Source: Clostridiales bacterium
Lineage (GTDB): Bacteria; Bacillota; Clostridia; Oscillospirales; Acutalibacteraceae
NCBI GenBank assembly: GCA_012728445.1
Contig: JAAYFA010000223.1
Coordinates: 1 to 12,619 of the forward strand
Direction: 5' to 3'
Length of the DNA: 12,619 bases
Position numbers and translations under genes: made by a program. Under the pieces are notes generated by a model. It was not told the DNA's origin. It made no database searches and saw only the letters and a program-made list of their open reading frames with translations. Positions 1-7,199 of the stretch are shown here, in pieces (position 1 is the stretch's first letter; every line of letters starts with the position of its first letter).

Positions 1-1209
1 AAAGGTTTTGAGCTTATTTTTGCGTTGCTAGGCACCGTGTTTTCAGCAAACGCATGGATGATCGTTCCCAAAAGCCTGCCGGATGAACGCAAAAAGCAAA
101 TAATCCGGTCAAGCGGGGCAGATGTATTGATTACAGACGATCTTGATGCGGCTTTGCAGGGGGCCGACTTTGTTGTAACACAAATAAGAGTGGGCAAACT
201 GCCTGCTCGCCATCTTGACGAGACGATTCCGCTTAAGTATGGACTTATTGGACAAGAGACAACCGGGATAGGTGGTTTTTTTAAAGCGTTGAGAACAATC
301 CCCGTAATGCAAAATATTTGCGATCGTATAGAAGCTGTTTGTCCGGATGCATGGCTTATCAATTTTACAAACCCGTCCGGTATTATCAGCGAGTTTATAC
401 AGAATTTTACAAAAGTAAAAAACATCGGCCTGTGCAATGTTCCCATTAACATGATAGATGATACCCGTGAAACAGCCGGTGCAGACAGTGAGATTACCTA
501 CTTGGGGCTCAATCATTTGAGTTGGATTACGTCGGTCAAAGTTGACGGAATTAATGTCCTTCCCAAAATGATGGCAGAAGGATTTTCTACCAAGGTCATG
601 GAAAACATTGTTGATGATGGTTTTTCAATGGAATGTCTCAAGACGATTAGTGCCGTCCCTTCATCCTATCTTCAATATTTTTATGGTAGAACCAAAAAAC
701 TCGAACATCTACAATCTGCGACTCAAAGTAGGGCAGAGGAGTGCATGGAGATTGAAGAACAGCTACTTGAAATGTATGCGGATGAAAAGCTTATTGTTAA
801 GCCTGCACTTTTGGACAAAAGGGGAGGGCACAAGTATTCGTTGGCAGCGGTTTCGCTTATTGATGCCATTGCGAACAATACGAAAACCGTTAATGTTGTG
901 AATATAAAAAATGGTAAGACTCTTCCCTTTATGGACGAAAACGATGTGGTCGAAATAGCCGCAGAAATAGGCCAAGACGGCGCTGCCCCTGTTCCTGTGG
1001 AATGTGTTGGCAACCGTCACATTATCGGCCTTATGAGGGTTGTAAAGGAATATGAGAAGTATACAGTCAAAGCGGCGATGTCTGGTTCCGTAGAAGATGC
1101 CATGAACGCACTACTCATACAACCATTAATCGGAGACTGGGACAAAGCGTCAGAATGTTTTGAGGAGATGAAGCAGGCGCACAAAAAATACTTACCGCAG
1201 TTTAAATAA
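1..1209 (+). CDS. Glycoside hydrolase family 4, probable 6-phospho-beta-glucosidase (5' end outside window)
   Basis: GH4 enzymes cleave glycosides in the cytoplasm by an NAD+- and Mn2+-dependent redox/elimination mechanism. The frame is open from base 1. The ATG at position 25 is not the real start, because the preceding codons (FELIFALL) already align with the family's PELI...LL segment, so about 14 residues with the Gly-rich NAD motif lie upstream. Visible motifs are GQETTG.GGF.KALRTIPV (about 262-309), NFTNPSG (361-381), the metal-site CNVP (433-444), GLNHLSW with the metal-ligand His (505-525) and SSYLQYFYG (about 661-687). The end has the usual PLIGDWDKA and YLPQF. CN(V/I)P is the known signature of phospho-beta-glucosidases, as opposed to CDMP in phospho-alpha-glucosidases. 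A PTS-imported substrate such as cellobiose-6-phosphate is inferred. No PTS gene is in view. Family is certain, substrate less so. Confidence 0.9.
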   Translation, partial: KGFELIFALLGTVFSANAWMIVPKSLPDERKKQIIRSSGADVLITDDLDAALQGADFVVTQIRVGKLPARHLDETIPLKYGLIGQETTGIGGFFKALRTIPVMQNICDRIEAVCPDAWLINFTNPSGIISEFIQNFTKVKNIGLCNVPINMIDDTRETAGADSEITYLGLNHLSWITSVKVDGINVLPKMMAEGFSTKVMENIVDDGFSMECLKTISAVPSSYLQYFYGRTKKLEHLQSATQSRAEECMEIEEQLLEMYADEKLIVKPALLDKRGGHKYSLAAVSLIDAIANNTKTVNVVNIKNGKTLPFMDENDVVEIAAEIGQDGAAPVPVECVGNRHIIGLMRVVKEYEKYTVKAAMSGSVEDAMNALLIQPLIGDWDKASECFEEMKQAHKKYLPQFK

Positions 1210-1245
1210 AAAAATGCCCCCGAAAGCTCAAAGCTTTCGGGGGCA
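1208..1245 (-). terminator. Intrinsic terminator of the beta-galactosidase gene
   Basis: A perfect 14 bp stem (1215-1228 with 1232-1245, core GCCCCCGAAAGCT) closes on a CAA loop. Read on the minus strand it is followed by seven U (A-run 1208-1214), a textbook rho-independent terminator 16 bases after the beta-galactosidase stop. On the plus strand the stem is followed by AAAAAC, with no U-tract, so it should stop GH4 transcripts poorly. The U-tract overlaps the GH4 stop codon. Confidence 0.93.
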
Positions 1246-1260
1246 AAAACTTAAACCGAG

Positions 1261-4260
1261 TTAAGCGTTCGGGGATAGCCTGAATGCGAACTCAAGGCCT
1301 TCCTTTGCACTGAAGGTGTACTGCGGCAATGTTTTTGGTCCACAGCTGGCGCTGCCCGTTCCACGCATAAATCCATCGATGGATACAAAAGTTGTGTTCT
1401 GGTCCGAAAGATCTTCCTGATGTAGTGCTTTTTGAAGCAATTTTTGTGTGTAGTGATGAATACTGAAGCTAAACTTGTCTTCGAGCTGTTTAATGGTGAG
1501 GCCTTTGCCTTCTTTGTTTGTAATTTTCAGCCATCTCACTTCGGTTCTATTACCATTGTCTTGCGGTTTGATGTAGGGGACATGCATGTTGTCTACATTG
1601 TCGCTGTAAACACCCGTCGTCGTATGTGTTTTAAGGTCGTTAAGATTTTCGTGGCTTCCCAACCCAAAATACTCAACGTGTTCAAACGCTCTGGGCATCT
1701 CAAAGGTAAGCCCAAAACGTAGCATATCATTTTCAATCAAAGGATTGACAAACGGTTTGAGTGCAGTGCGAATATCGATGGTGCCATTTTTGTAAACAGT
1801 ATAGGTAATACGGATATTGAAAACCGGGAACATCGAGTTTTCCATTATGTGCTCAGTGGTTACAATAACGTTGCTATCTGATTCTTCATAGTTGAATGCA
1901 TCACATTTAATGCTCAAATCATCGTAACCGGGTTTGAGCCATTTGTTTTTTTGGTGCGCATCGTTATCCAGAAGAGCTCTGAAAACATTCGGCGTAAAGC
2001 CTTTCAAGTCAACAGGTGACCGGTTTAAGAACTCTGTACCGCCCATTTCATAACTTTCCGGCACACCGGTAGTTTTGTTGAAACAGAAATGACCGTTTTC
2101 AAAGGTCAATGTTAAAACTTTACCATCGTCATTTAATGACGGTTTACCGGATGCATCTTGTGCCGTAGCAAGAACGATATCGTTAAGCGTTATTTGCTCT
2201 GTTGCAAGTTCTGTTCCTTCGTTGTCGGAATATATAAACGTAATATGTTGCTCACAGTCTGTGGCGGTATCGTAATTGATCGTAATTTGCTGCTCACATT
2301 CCGGCTCAATATCCAGAGGGAACGTGCCTGATTTCACTTCATATCCGTCATTCAGCAACACCCATTTCACTGTGATATATTCTGCGTTTACAAAACTATT
2401 GGTATTTTTGAAAGTAAATGCGTTATTGCCGGCAAATGTCACTCGAATAGGCCTGTAAACGGCTTTCATGACCATTGCTCCGGTATGCAAGCTTCTGTCC
2501 GGGAAGACAAGTCCGTCAACACAAAAATTGCCGTCGTGTTTCCGCTCGCCGTGGTCGCCTCCGTATGTGTATTTATACTTGCCCTCTTCATGGTAAACGG
2601 CGTGATCGGCCCACTCCCAAATACAGCCCCCCATAAACATATCCGAAGAATAAATGACGTCCCAATAATCGTCAAGAGAACCGGGCCCAACACCCATTGC
2701 ATGACAGTATTCGCACAGAAAGAAAGGCTTGGGCGTATACGCTTTACCTCTTGTTCCGTTCTTGACCGTTATCATATCATCAATGCTTGTGTACATTTCG
2801 GAAATCACGTCGTATGAATGACGCTTGGTGTGTATAACGCCTTCATAGTGAACTGGAATTTCAGGAGAGACCTTATGCAAGAATTCATAACAGGCATCCT
2901 GACATTTGTAACCGCCTGCTTCATTGCCCAAGGACCACATCGTTATGGAAGGATGGTTACGGTCCCGATAATACATGCGGCTTACTCTATCAACGTAACG
3001 CGGTATCCATTTAACATTGTTGCGTATCAAGTTGATATTATAGTGTGGTGCGTCTCCGCAACCATGGGTTTCTATATCCGTTTCATCAATCACATACAAT
3101 CCGTAAATATCACACAAGGTTAAAAGGTTCGCATCAGGCGGATAGTGTGCAGTCCGCACTGCGTTTACATTGAGCGATTTCATCAATTTGATATCTTTTT
3201 CAAGGTCATCAAAAGTCATTACATAACCGTTCTTGTGATGTGTGTCATGATGGTTAACGCCTTTAATTTTTATTTTTTTATCGTTAAATTTAAAAGTATC
3301 CTTGTCTATTTCAATCCACTTAAAACCCGTATAGTTTCTTAGTGTATGTGATTCACCGCTGTCATTAGACAAAGTAATATAAGTTTGATAGATGGACGGT
3401 TTTTCAGCACTCCATTCCAAAACCGGAAGGTTTTCAAAAGAAACATTTGTTTTGTTGGACGCCGAAACATTTTTCTTTGCAATTGTCGTTTCGTTATCTT
3501 TTATTTCTACACAAAGGGTATAATCATCGGTAGTTCCTTCAATATCGGTATGGACATGTAGATGCCAACCGGAAGAAGTTTTCTTGCTTTCAAGATGATA
3601 GTCGTTTAAATAGGTTGACGGTGTCTTATACAACAAGACATCTCTGAAGATTCCGTTTTCTCTGAACATGTCCTGGCATTCAAGGAAGGTGCCGGTCGAC
3701 CACTTGTGAACAACGGCAACAAGTTCGTTTTCACCTTCAACAACATATGGAGAAATATCGAATTCCGCAGTATTGTGGGCACCTTCACTGTAACCTACAT
3801 AATTACCGTTGACATAGACATCAACGCAAGCGATAACGCCAAGAAAAGCAATTGAAAAATGCCCCTTGCAATGCTTGAGTTCAAAGCGCTTTCTATATAC
3901 GCCGGCGGAAAATTCTTTGGGAAGTTTTGGAGGCTTTGTTTCAAATTCATAAGGGCAGTTTAGATAGACCGGAGGTTCATATCCCGTTCGTTGCCATGTT
4001 GAGGGGACAGTGATTTTATCAAAGCTTTCGATAGATGTATCTAACACATCCGGCAAAGATGATTTCTTTTCGTAATACTTAAAATCCCATTGCCCCGAAA
4101 GCACGTCAACCATATCGGAAGAATAACGCTCTGCCGATAAAGGCGTTTGTTCAAGCTCCTTGCTTGACCCGTAAGGAATAAAATAGGCCCTTGCGGCTTT
4201 TTTGTTCAGCTCATAAACGTCAAAATCACCGTAGTTTGTGCGGTTAATGGTATACTTCAT
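1261..4260 (-). CDS. lacZ: Beta-galactosidase, GH2 LacZ type
   Basis: Hydrolyses terminal beta-D-galactose from lactose or other galactosides; cytoplasmic, since no signal peptide is seen. The 999 residues match the roughly 1,000-residue LacZ architecture. An N-terminal jelly-roll sugar-binding domain (PSTWQRTGYEPPVYLN near 85-102) is followed by Ig-like domains, the TIM barrel and a C-terminal small-chain domain ending in GPKTLPQYTFSAKEGLEF. Barrel motifs are GVNHHDTHH (about 334), VRTAHYPPD (about 368), ETDIETHG with Mg2+-type ligands (about 393), acid/base Glu about 447 in SLGNEAGG, nucleophile Glu about 517 in FLCEYCHAMG, and WEWADHA. The residue after HAMG is Val where E. coli LacZ has Asn. 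An in-frame ATG at 4284 exists, but AAGGAGG at 4269-4275 lies downstream of it and 8 bases before the ATG at 4260, so 4260 is the start. Sugar specificity is from family only. Confidence 0.93.
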   Translation of the reverse strand: MKYTINRTNYGDFDVYELNKKAARAYFIPYGSSKELEQTPLSAERYSSDMVDVLSGQWDFKYYEKKSSLPDVLDTSIESFDKITVPSTWQRTGYEPPVYLNCPYEFETKPPKLPKEFSAGVYRKRFELKHCKGHFSIAFLGVIACVDVYVNGNYVGYSEGAHNTAEFDISPYVVEGENELVAVVHKWSTGTFLECQDMFRENGIFRDVLLYKTPSTYLNDYHLESKKTSSGWHLHVHTDIEGTTDDYTLCVEIKDNETTIAKKNVSASNKTNVSFENLPVLEWSAEKPSIYQTYITLSNDSGESHTLRNYTGFKWIEIDKDTFKFNDKKIKIKGVNHHDTHHKNGYVMTFDDLEKDIKLMKSLNVNAVRTAHYPPDANLLTLCDIYGLYVIDETDIETHGCGDAPHYNINLIRNNVKWIPRYVDRVSRMYYRDRNHPSITMWSLGNEAGGYKCQDACYEFLHKVSPEIPVHYEGVIHTKRHSYDVISEMYTSIDDMITVKNGTRGKAYTPKPFFLCEYCHAMGVGPGSLDDYWDVIYSSDMFMGGCIWEWADHAVYHEEGKYKYTYGGDHGERKHDGNFCVDGLVFPDRSLHTGAMVMKAVYRPIRVTFAGNNAFTFKNTNSFVNAEYITVKWVLLNDGYEVKSGTFPLDIEPECEQQITINYDTATDCEQHITFIYSDNEGTELATEQITLNDIVLATAQDASGKPSLNDDGKVLTLTFENGHFCFNKTTGVPESYEMGGTEFLNRSPVDLKGFTPNVFRALLDNDAHQKNKWLKPGYDDLSIKCDAFNYEESDSNVIVTTEHIMENSMFPVFNIRITYTVYKNGTIDIRTALKPFVNPLIENDMLRFGLTFEMPRAFEHVEYFGLGSHENLNDLKTHTTTGVYSDNVDNMHVPYIKPQDNGNRTEVRWLKITNKEGKGLTIKQLEDKFSFSIHHYTQKLLQKALHQEDLSDQNTTFVSIDGFMRGTGSASCGPKTLPQYTFSAKEGLEFAFRLSPNA

Positions 4261-4268
4261 GATGGTGT

Positions 4269-4275
4269 CCTCCTT
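4269..4275 (-). promoter_or_regulatory. Ribosome binding site that fixes the lacZ start
   Basis: AAGGAGG on the minus strand, 8 bases upstream of the ATG at 4260. It lies inside the longer open frame that begins at 4284, which rules out that earlier ATG as the initiation codon. Confidence 0.9.
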
Positions 4276-4418
4276 ATAATTCATATTCAGCGGGTAAAGA
4301 CGTAAAAACAGGTAATGCGATAACCGCTAAATAATGCAGACAAATTTATTAATAGAAATCGAAAGAGTATGGAACTCAACTTCAGAGGCTTTGGATTAGT
4401 GAAAATATGCATTGTTTT
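4276..4418 (-). promoter_or_regulatory. Upstream region of lacZ, promoter not resolved
   Basis: The AT-rich leader between the murC stop and the lacZ ribosome site must hold any lacZ-specific promoter. The best boxes I can find are weak: TTGAGT near 4375-4380 with TCTATT or TATTAA some 17-19 bases further on. GATAACCGCTAAAT (4319-4332, plus strand) only loosely resembles a CcpA cre or LacI-family half-operator. No strong terminator follows murC; there is only a 5 bp TGCAT/ATGCA stem right after its stop. Read-through from murC therefore cannot be excluded. Confidence 0.3.
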
Positions 4419-5798
4419 TTATGCAGAGGTTAATTTGGTAATCATCATTTTGGCCGCTTTATAAATATCGCCGCATCCAAGTGTAATTACTAAATCGCCC
4501 TCCTCTGCATTGTCAACAACATAATCAGCAACTTCTTCAAATGTTTTAAACCAAACACTGCCCGGTATTTTTTCGGCAAGCTGGGAGCTGTAAACGTGAT
4601 AGGTGTTTACCTCGCGCGATCCCATTACCTCGGATAAAACCACCTTTGTTGGTATCTTCAAAGCTGTTGCAAAGTCATTCAAAAGCATGGAAGTCCTCGA
4701 AAATGTGAATGGTTGAAAGACGGCCCATACTCGTTTATACTCCATGAGCATGGCAGCTTCAAGCGTTACGGTGAGTTCTTTTGGATGGTGTGCATAATCG
4801 TCGGCAATGGTAATCCCCTTAAAACAACCGAGGACTTCAAAGCGTCTCCCTGCTCCGCTAAATACTTCGAGCGCTCTCTGGCAGTGCTCAAAATCGGCGC
4901 CGGTTTCCAAGGCGGATAAGATAGCGGCAAGCGCATTATAAACATTGTGCATACCGGGGACATTTAACTTTACAGTCCCGAGAAGACTGTTATTGTAATA
5001 GCAGTCAAACTCCGGAAAAGCTTTATGCATTTTGATGTTATTTGCATAGCAGTTATTGCTTTCATCCAGACCGAAGGAAAGCATTTTTTTGTTTTTGATT
5101 CCGGCAACAGCCGTAAGGGTGTGCGCGTCGTCTCCGTTATAAATGACGCAACGAGTGGCCATATTTGCAAATTTTGAAAAGGACAGGACTAAATTGTCAA
5201 CTGTCTTAAAATAATCAAGATGATCGCTGTCAATGTTCAGTATGACTGAAACATCGGGATACAGTTCGAGAAAAGTGTCTACAAACTCACAGGCTTCGCA
5301 AACCAAAATTTCGCCGTTGCCGACAATCCCGTTTGTCCCGGTTAAAGGCAGCTTTCCGCCAATAACAGCGGAAGGGGAAAGTTCCGCACCGATAAAAATT
5401 TCCGTTAGCATAGCCGAAACTGTTGTTTTACCGTGTGTTCCACTGATACCGATGCAGTTTTTGTATCTGCGCGAAATTTCACCGAAAAGCTTTGCACGCT
5501 CAAAGGTAGGTGTCCCTGATGCTTTAGCTGCGCAAAGCTCCGGGTTGTCATCTAACAGTGCGGCGGTAAAAACGATCATTTCGGCACCGATAATATTTTC
5601 GGATTTTTGTCCCAATACAACGGGAATGCCGAGTGCCCGAATTCTTGAAAGGGTTTCACTTTCGTTATTGTCGGAACCTGTAATTTTGTAACCCTTGTCA
5701 TGTAAGATCTCGGCAAGAGGGCACATGCCTGCGCCGCCGATGCCAATAAAATGTATTTTTTTAACTTTATCCAAAAGTAGTCCTATTTCAGACAACAC
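4419..5798 (-). CDS. murC: UDP-N-acetylmuramate--L-alanine ligase MurC
   Basis: ATP-dependent ligase adding L-Ala to UDP-MurNAc, the first amino acid of the peptidoglycan stem peptide; cytoplasmic. Numbered from an ATG at 5804, the motifs are GIGGAGM (21-27, UDP-binding Rossmann fold), SGTHGKTT (121-128, ATP P-loop), EACEF.DTFL (170-179), IDSDHLDYF (191-199), GMHNVYNALAA (284-294), RRFEVLG (320-326), DDYAHHP (335-341), FQPFTFSRT (363-371) and TLGCGDIYK (441-449). All three Mur ligase domains are present and the length (about 460) is normal. The only purine-rich site, AGAGAGG at 5805-5811, abuts the ATG at 5804 directly but sits 6 bases before the GTG at 5798 and 9 before the TTG at 5795. I chose GTG, giving 459 residues. 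It is divergent from radC and not beside other mur genes in this window. Confidence 0.95.
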   Translation of the reverse strand: MLSEIGLLLDKVKKIHFIGIGGAGMCPLAEILHDKGYKITGSDNNESETLSRIRALGIPVVLGQKSENIIGAEMIVFTAALLDDNPELCAAKASGTPTFERAKLFGEISRRYKNCIGISGTHGKTTVSAMLTEIFIGAELSPSAVIGGKLPLTGTNGIVGNGEILVCEACEFVDTFLELYPDVSVILNIDSDHLDYFKTVDNLVLSFSKFANMATRCVIYNGDDAHTLTAVAGIKNKKMLSFGLDESNNCYANNIKMHKAFPEFDCYYNNSLLGTVKLNVPGMHNVYNALAAILSALETGADFEHCQRALEVFSGAGRRFEVLGCFKGITIADDYAHHPKELTVTLEAAMLMEYKRVWAVFQPFTFSRTSMLLNDFATALKIPTKVVLSEVMGSREVNTYHVYSSQLAEKIPGSVWFKTFEEVADYVVDNAEEGDLVITLGCGDIYKAAKMMITKLTSA

Positions 5799-5804
5799 TG
5801 TCAT

Positions 5805-5811
5805 CCTCTCT
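5805..5811 (-). promoter_or_regulatory. Ribosome binding site of murC, favours a GTG start
   Basis: AGAGAGG on the minus strand with no spacer to the ATG at 5804, but a workable 6-base spacer to the in-frame GTG at 5798. It decides against the ATG that a longest-frame rule would pick. Confidence 0.55.
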
Positions 5812-5830
5812 CTTATAAACTGCTTTGTAT

Positions 5831-5859
5831 ATTATATTGTATTTGCGAAAAAAAATAAA
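5831..5859 (-). promoter_or_regulatory. Putative murC promoter
   Basis: On the minus strand a perfect TATAAT (5831-5836) is preceded at 17 bases by a poor -35, TTTATT (5854-5859), within a T-rich stretch. Transcription would begin near 5824, leaving a leader of about 20-25 bases before murC. Confidence 0.55.
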
Positions 5860-5879
5860 CACTTAAACAGCAAATCTCT

Positions 5880-5903
5880 GAAATATTTTGCTTTTAATAT
5901 TTC
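5880..5903. repeat. 8 bp inverted repeat in the murC-radC divergent promoter region
   Basis: Perfect arms GAAATATT (5880-5887) and AATATTTC (5896-5903) are separated by 8 bases (TTGCTTTT). The dyad covers the place where the radC -35 hexamer should be (about 5888-5896) and lies about 20 bases upstream of the murC -35. It may be an operator or a chance AT-rich palindrome; no run of T follows it, so it is not a terminator. Confidence 0.5.
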
Positions 5904-5910
5904 ATCGTTA

Positions 5911-5919
5911 TGTTATAAT
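5911..5919 (+). promoter_or_regulatory. Putative radC promoter (extended -10)
   Basis: TGTTATAAT is a perfect TGnTATAAT extended -10 element. No good -35 is found at 16-18 bases (CTTTTA at 5891-5896), and the inverted repeat occupies that position. The predicted start near 5926 gives a leader of about 75 bases. Confidence 0.6.
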
Positions 5920-6000
5920 ATATTGATTAAAAAATTCACTCAATATCCCAACGCATTTCTATACGAATCTTAAACTACGAAAAGCGAGGGCATCTTGTTC

Positions 6001-6681
6001 ATGGAAGAAAACTTACATGAAGGTCACAGAAAGAGATTAAAACAAAAGTATTTGAATAATCCGAGTTCTCTCGCTGAGCATGAACTGCTCGAAATATTGC
6101 TTTTTTATGCGGTTCCGAGAAGAGACACCAATGAAATTGCAATAAAAATGATAAAAAAGTTCGGTACACTTTCAGGCTTGTGTGATGCCGATGTGAAAGA
6201 TATAGCCAACGTTTGCGATGTAAAAGAAAATATTGCGTTGCTGATTTCGCTTGTGTCGAAAATTTCGAATAGAAACGAGTCGGAAAAAGCGAAGAATCAC
6301 AAAGCAATAAAAATTAATTCACCTGAAAATGCCGGCAGGCATGCGATTGAATTGTTTCGTGGTGCGAAGTACGAACAGTTTTATTTAATTTGCCTGAACT
6401 CGCAAAAGTGGATAAACTATTCTGCACTTGTGCAAGAGGGCACAATAAACGAAGTGGCTGTGTATACCAGGCTCATTGTTGAGTTGGCGTTAAGACACAA
6501 GGCGCACAGTGTCATTCTATCCCATAACCATCCCGGCGGCAGTTTAACGCCTTCTAAAGAAGATATCGATATTACCAGAGCGATTGAGGCTGCATTGGAA
6601 ACGATTAACATCATTGTTAATGATCATATAATTGTATCGGGTGATCAATTTGTTAGCTTGAAGCAGCATAACTATATTTGA
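6001..6681 (+). CDS. radC: RadC family JAB/MPN-domain protein (UPF0758)
   Basis: The N-terminal third (1-90) has the helix-hairpin-helix-like fold of RadC, with GHRKRLKQKYL and LAEHELLEILLFYAVPRRD. The C-terminal JAB1/MPN domain (about 105-226) carries the full zinc-metalloprotease-like motif: Glu146 in VQEGTINE, then HxH-x7-S-x2-D as SHNHPGGSLTPSKED with His175, His177, Ser185 and Asp188. The 226 residues are normal length. Despite the name, a DNA-repair role for RadC is not established and its substrate is unknown. The start is either ATG 6001 (10 bases after GAGGG 5986-5990) or in-frame TTG 5995 (4 bases after it). I prefer ATG, since MEENLHEGHRKRL fits the family N-terminus. It has its own promoter and no partner gene close by. 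Confidence 0.93.
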   Translation: MEENLHEGHRKRLKQKYLNNPSSLAEHELLEILLFYAVPRRDTNEIAIKMIKKFGTLSGLCDADVKDIANVCDVKENIALLISLVSKISNRNESEKAKNHKAIKINSPENAGRHAIELFRGAKYEQFYLICLNSQKWINYSALVQEGTINEVAVYTRLIVELALRHKAHSVILSHNHPGGSLTPSKEDIDITRAIEAALETINIIVNDHIIVSGDQFVSLKQHNYI

Positions 6682-6685
6682 CAAT

Positions 6686-6718
6686 CGGAATACGACATAT
6701 CGAAATACCGCTATTCCG
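6686..6718. repeat. 7 bp inverted repeat downstream of radC
   Basis: CGGAATA (6686-6692) pairs with TATTCCG (6712-6718), with a smaller CGA/TCG hairpin inside. No T-run follows on either strand, so it is a poor intrinsic terminator. It could be a transcript-end structure for radC or an operator upstream of the cupin promoter, or chance. Confidence 0.3.
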
Positions 6719-6750
6719 CTACGTACTAATCTTAAATTGTCGTTGTCAGA

Positions 6751-6778
6751 TTGAATTATGCTTATTATATGATATAAT
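6751..6778 (+). promoter_or_regulatory. Promoter of the cupin-led operon
   Basis: TATAAT at 6773-6778 with an upstream TG at 6770-6771 (extended -10) and TTGAAT at 6751-6756 with a 16-base spacer. A second possible -35, TTGTCA, lies at 6744-6749. Transcription should start near 6785, giving a very short leader before the TGGAGG ribosome site (6786-6791) and ATG 6799. It is the only clear plus-strand promoter before the following eight genes. Confidence 0.7.
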
Positions 6779-6798
6779 TTATATGTGGAGGTATCAAG

Positions 6799-7149
6799 AT
6801 GATTAAAAAAGCAGAAGATATGGTGAAAACTGTAAAACCGCAAATGCGTGGAGGAACAGGGCAAGCCACGGTTACAGACTTATTGAACGCAGATGAGTAC
6901 ACAGGCAGTGCAAGGCTCATTGCAACCATAACACTTGAACCCGGCTGCTCCATCGGTGAACACATTCACGAAAATGAAGAAGAAATTTTTTATATTATCA
7001 GTGGAACGGCTTTATATAGTGACAATGGCCGTAACGGCACACTCAATACCGGCGACTCTTGTATTTGCCTTGCCGGGCAAAAACATTCCATAGCGAACGC
7101 CACTGAAAGTGAAACGCTTGTTATCGCCGCTATTATTCTAACTCTTTAG
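6799..7149 (+). CDS. Small single-domain cupin protein
   Basis: A 116-residue conserved beta-barrel cupin. Motif 1 is GCSIGEHIHENEEEIFYIISG, with probable metal ligands His55, His57 and Glu62 and the closing Gly69 at the expected spacing G-x5-HxH-x4-E-x6-G. Motif 2 is GDSCICLAGQKHSIAN with His96. All four usual ligands are therefore present and a divalent metal is likely bound. Single-domain cupins of this size act as isomerases, dioxygenases or small-ligand sensors, and the sequence does not say which. Cytoplasmic; no helix-turn-helix is attached. TGGAGG lies 7 bases before the ATG. First gene of the probable operon, 50 bases ahead of the thymidylate-kinase-like gene. Confidence 0.88.
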   Translation: MIKKAEDMVKTVKPQMRGGTGQATVTDLLNADEYTGSARLIATITLEPGCSIGEHIHENEEEIFYIISGTALYSDNGRNGTLNTGDSCICLAGQKHSIANATESETLVIAAIILTL

Positions 7150-7199
7150 CGCTGATTTGGAAGAAGAATGCTTGAAATATATTGCAAGGGAGCCGTTAA

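Noticed and set aside
1..120. Frameshift at the GH4 N-terminus, because the first residues look unusual
   Set aside because: The other two forward frames stop at once, and the open frame can be aligned through PELI...W.IV without a shift; it is divergent, not broken.
109..516. 135-codon minus-strand frame opposite GH4
   Set aside because: Covers conserved GH4 motifs in antisense and resembles no protein family.
25..1209. GH4 gene starting at the ATG at 25
   Set aside because: The codons before it are open and align with the family's conserved PELI..LL region, so the frame enters from outside the window and this ATG is internal, if a Met at all.
4319..4332. Possible CcpA cre or LacI-family operator upstream of lacZ
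   Set aside because: Only the central CCG and part of the flanks fit, and several key positions mismatch; kept only as a remark in the upstream-region entry.
5233..5691. 152-codon plus-strand frame inside murC
   Set aside because: Antisense to the well-conserved MurC coding sequence, Ser/Pro-rich with no motif or ribosome site.
6678..6683. Perfect TTGACA at the radC stop as a -35 box
   Set aside because: No -10-like hexamer lies 15-19 bases downstream.
6682..6798. Riboswitch or structured leader ahead of the cupin
   Set aside because: The predicted transcript begins only about 14 bases before the start codon, and the region shows no conserved aptamer pattern.
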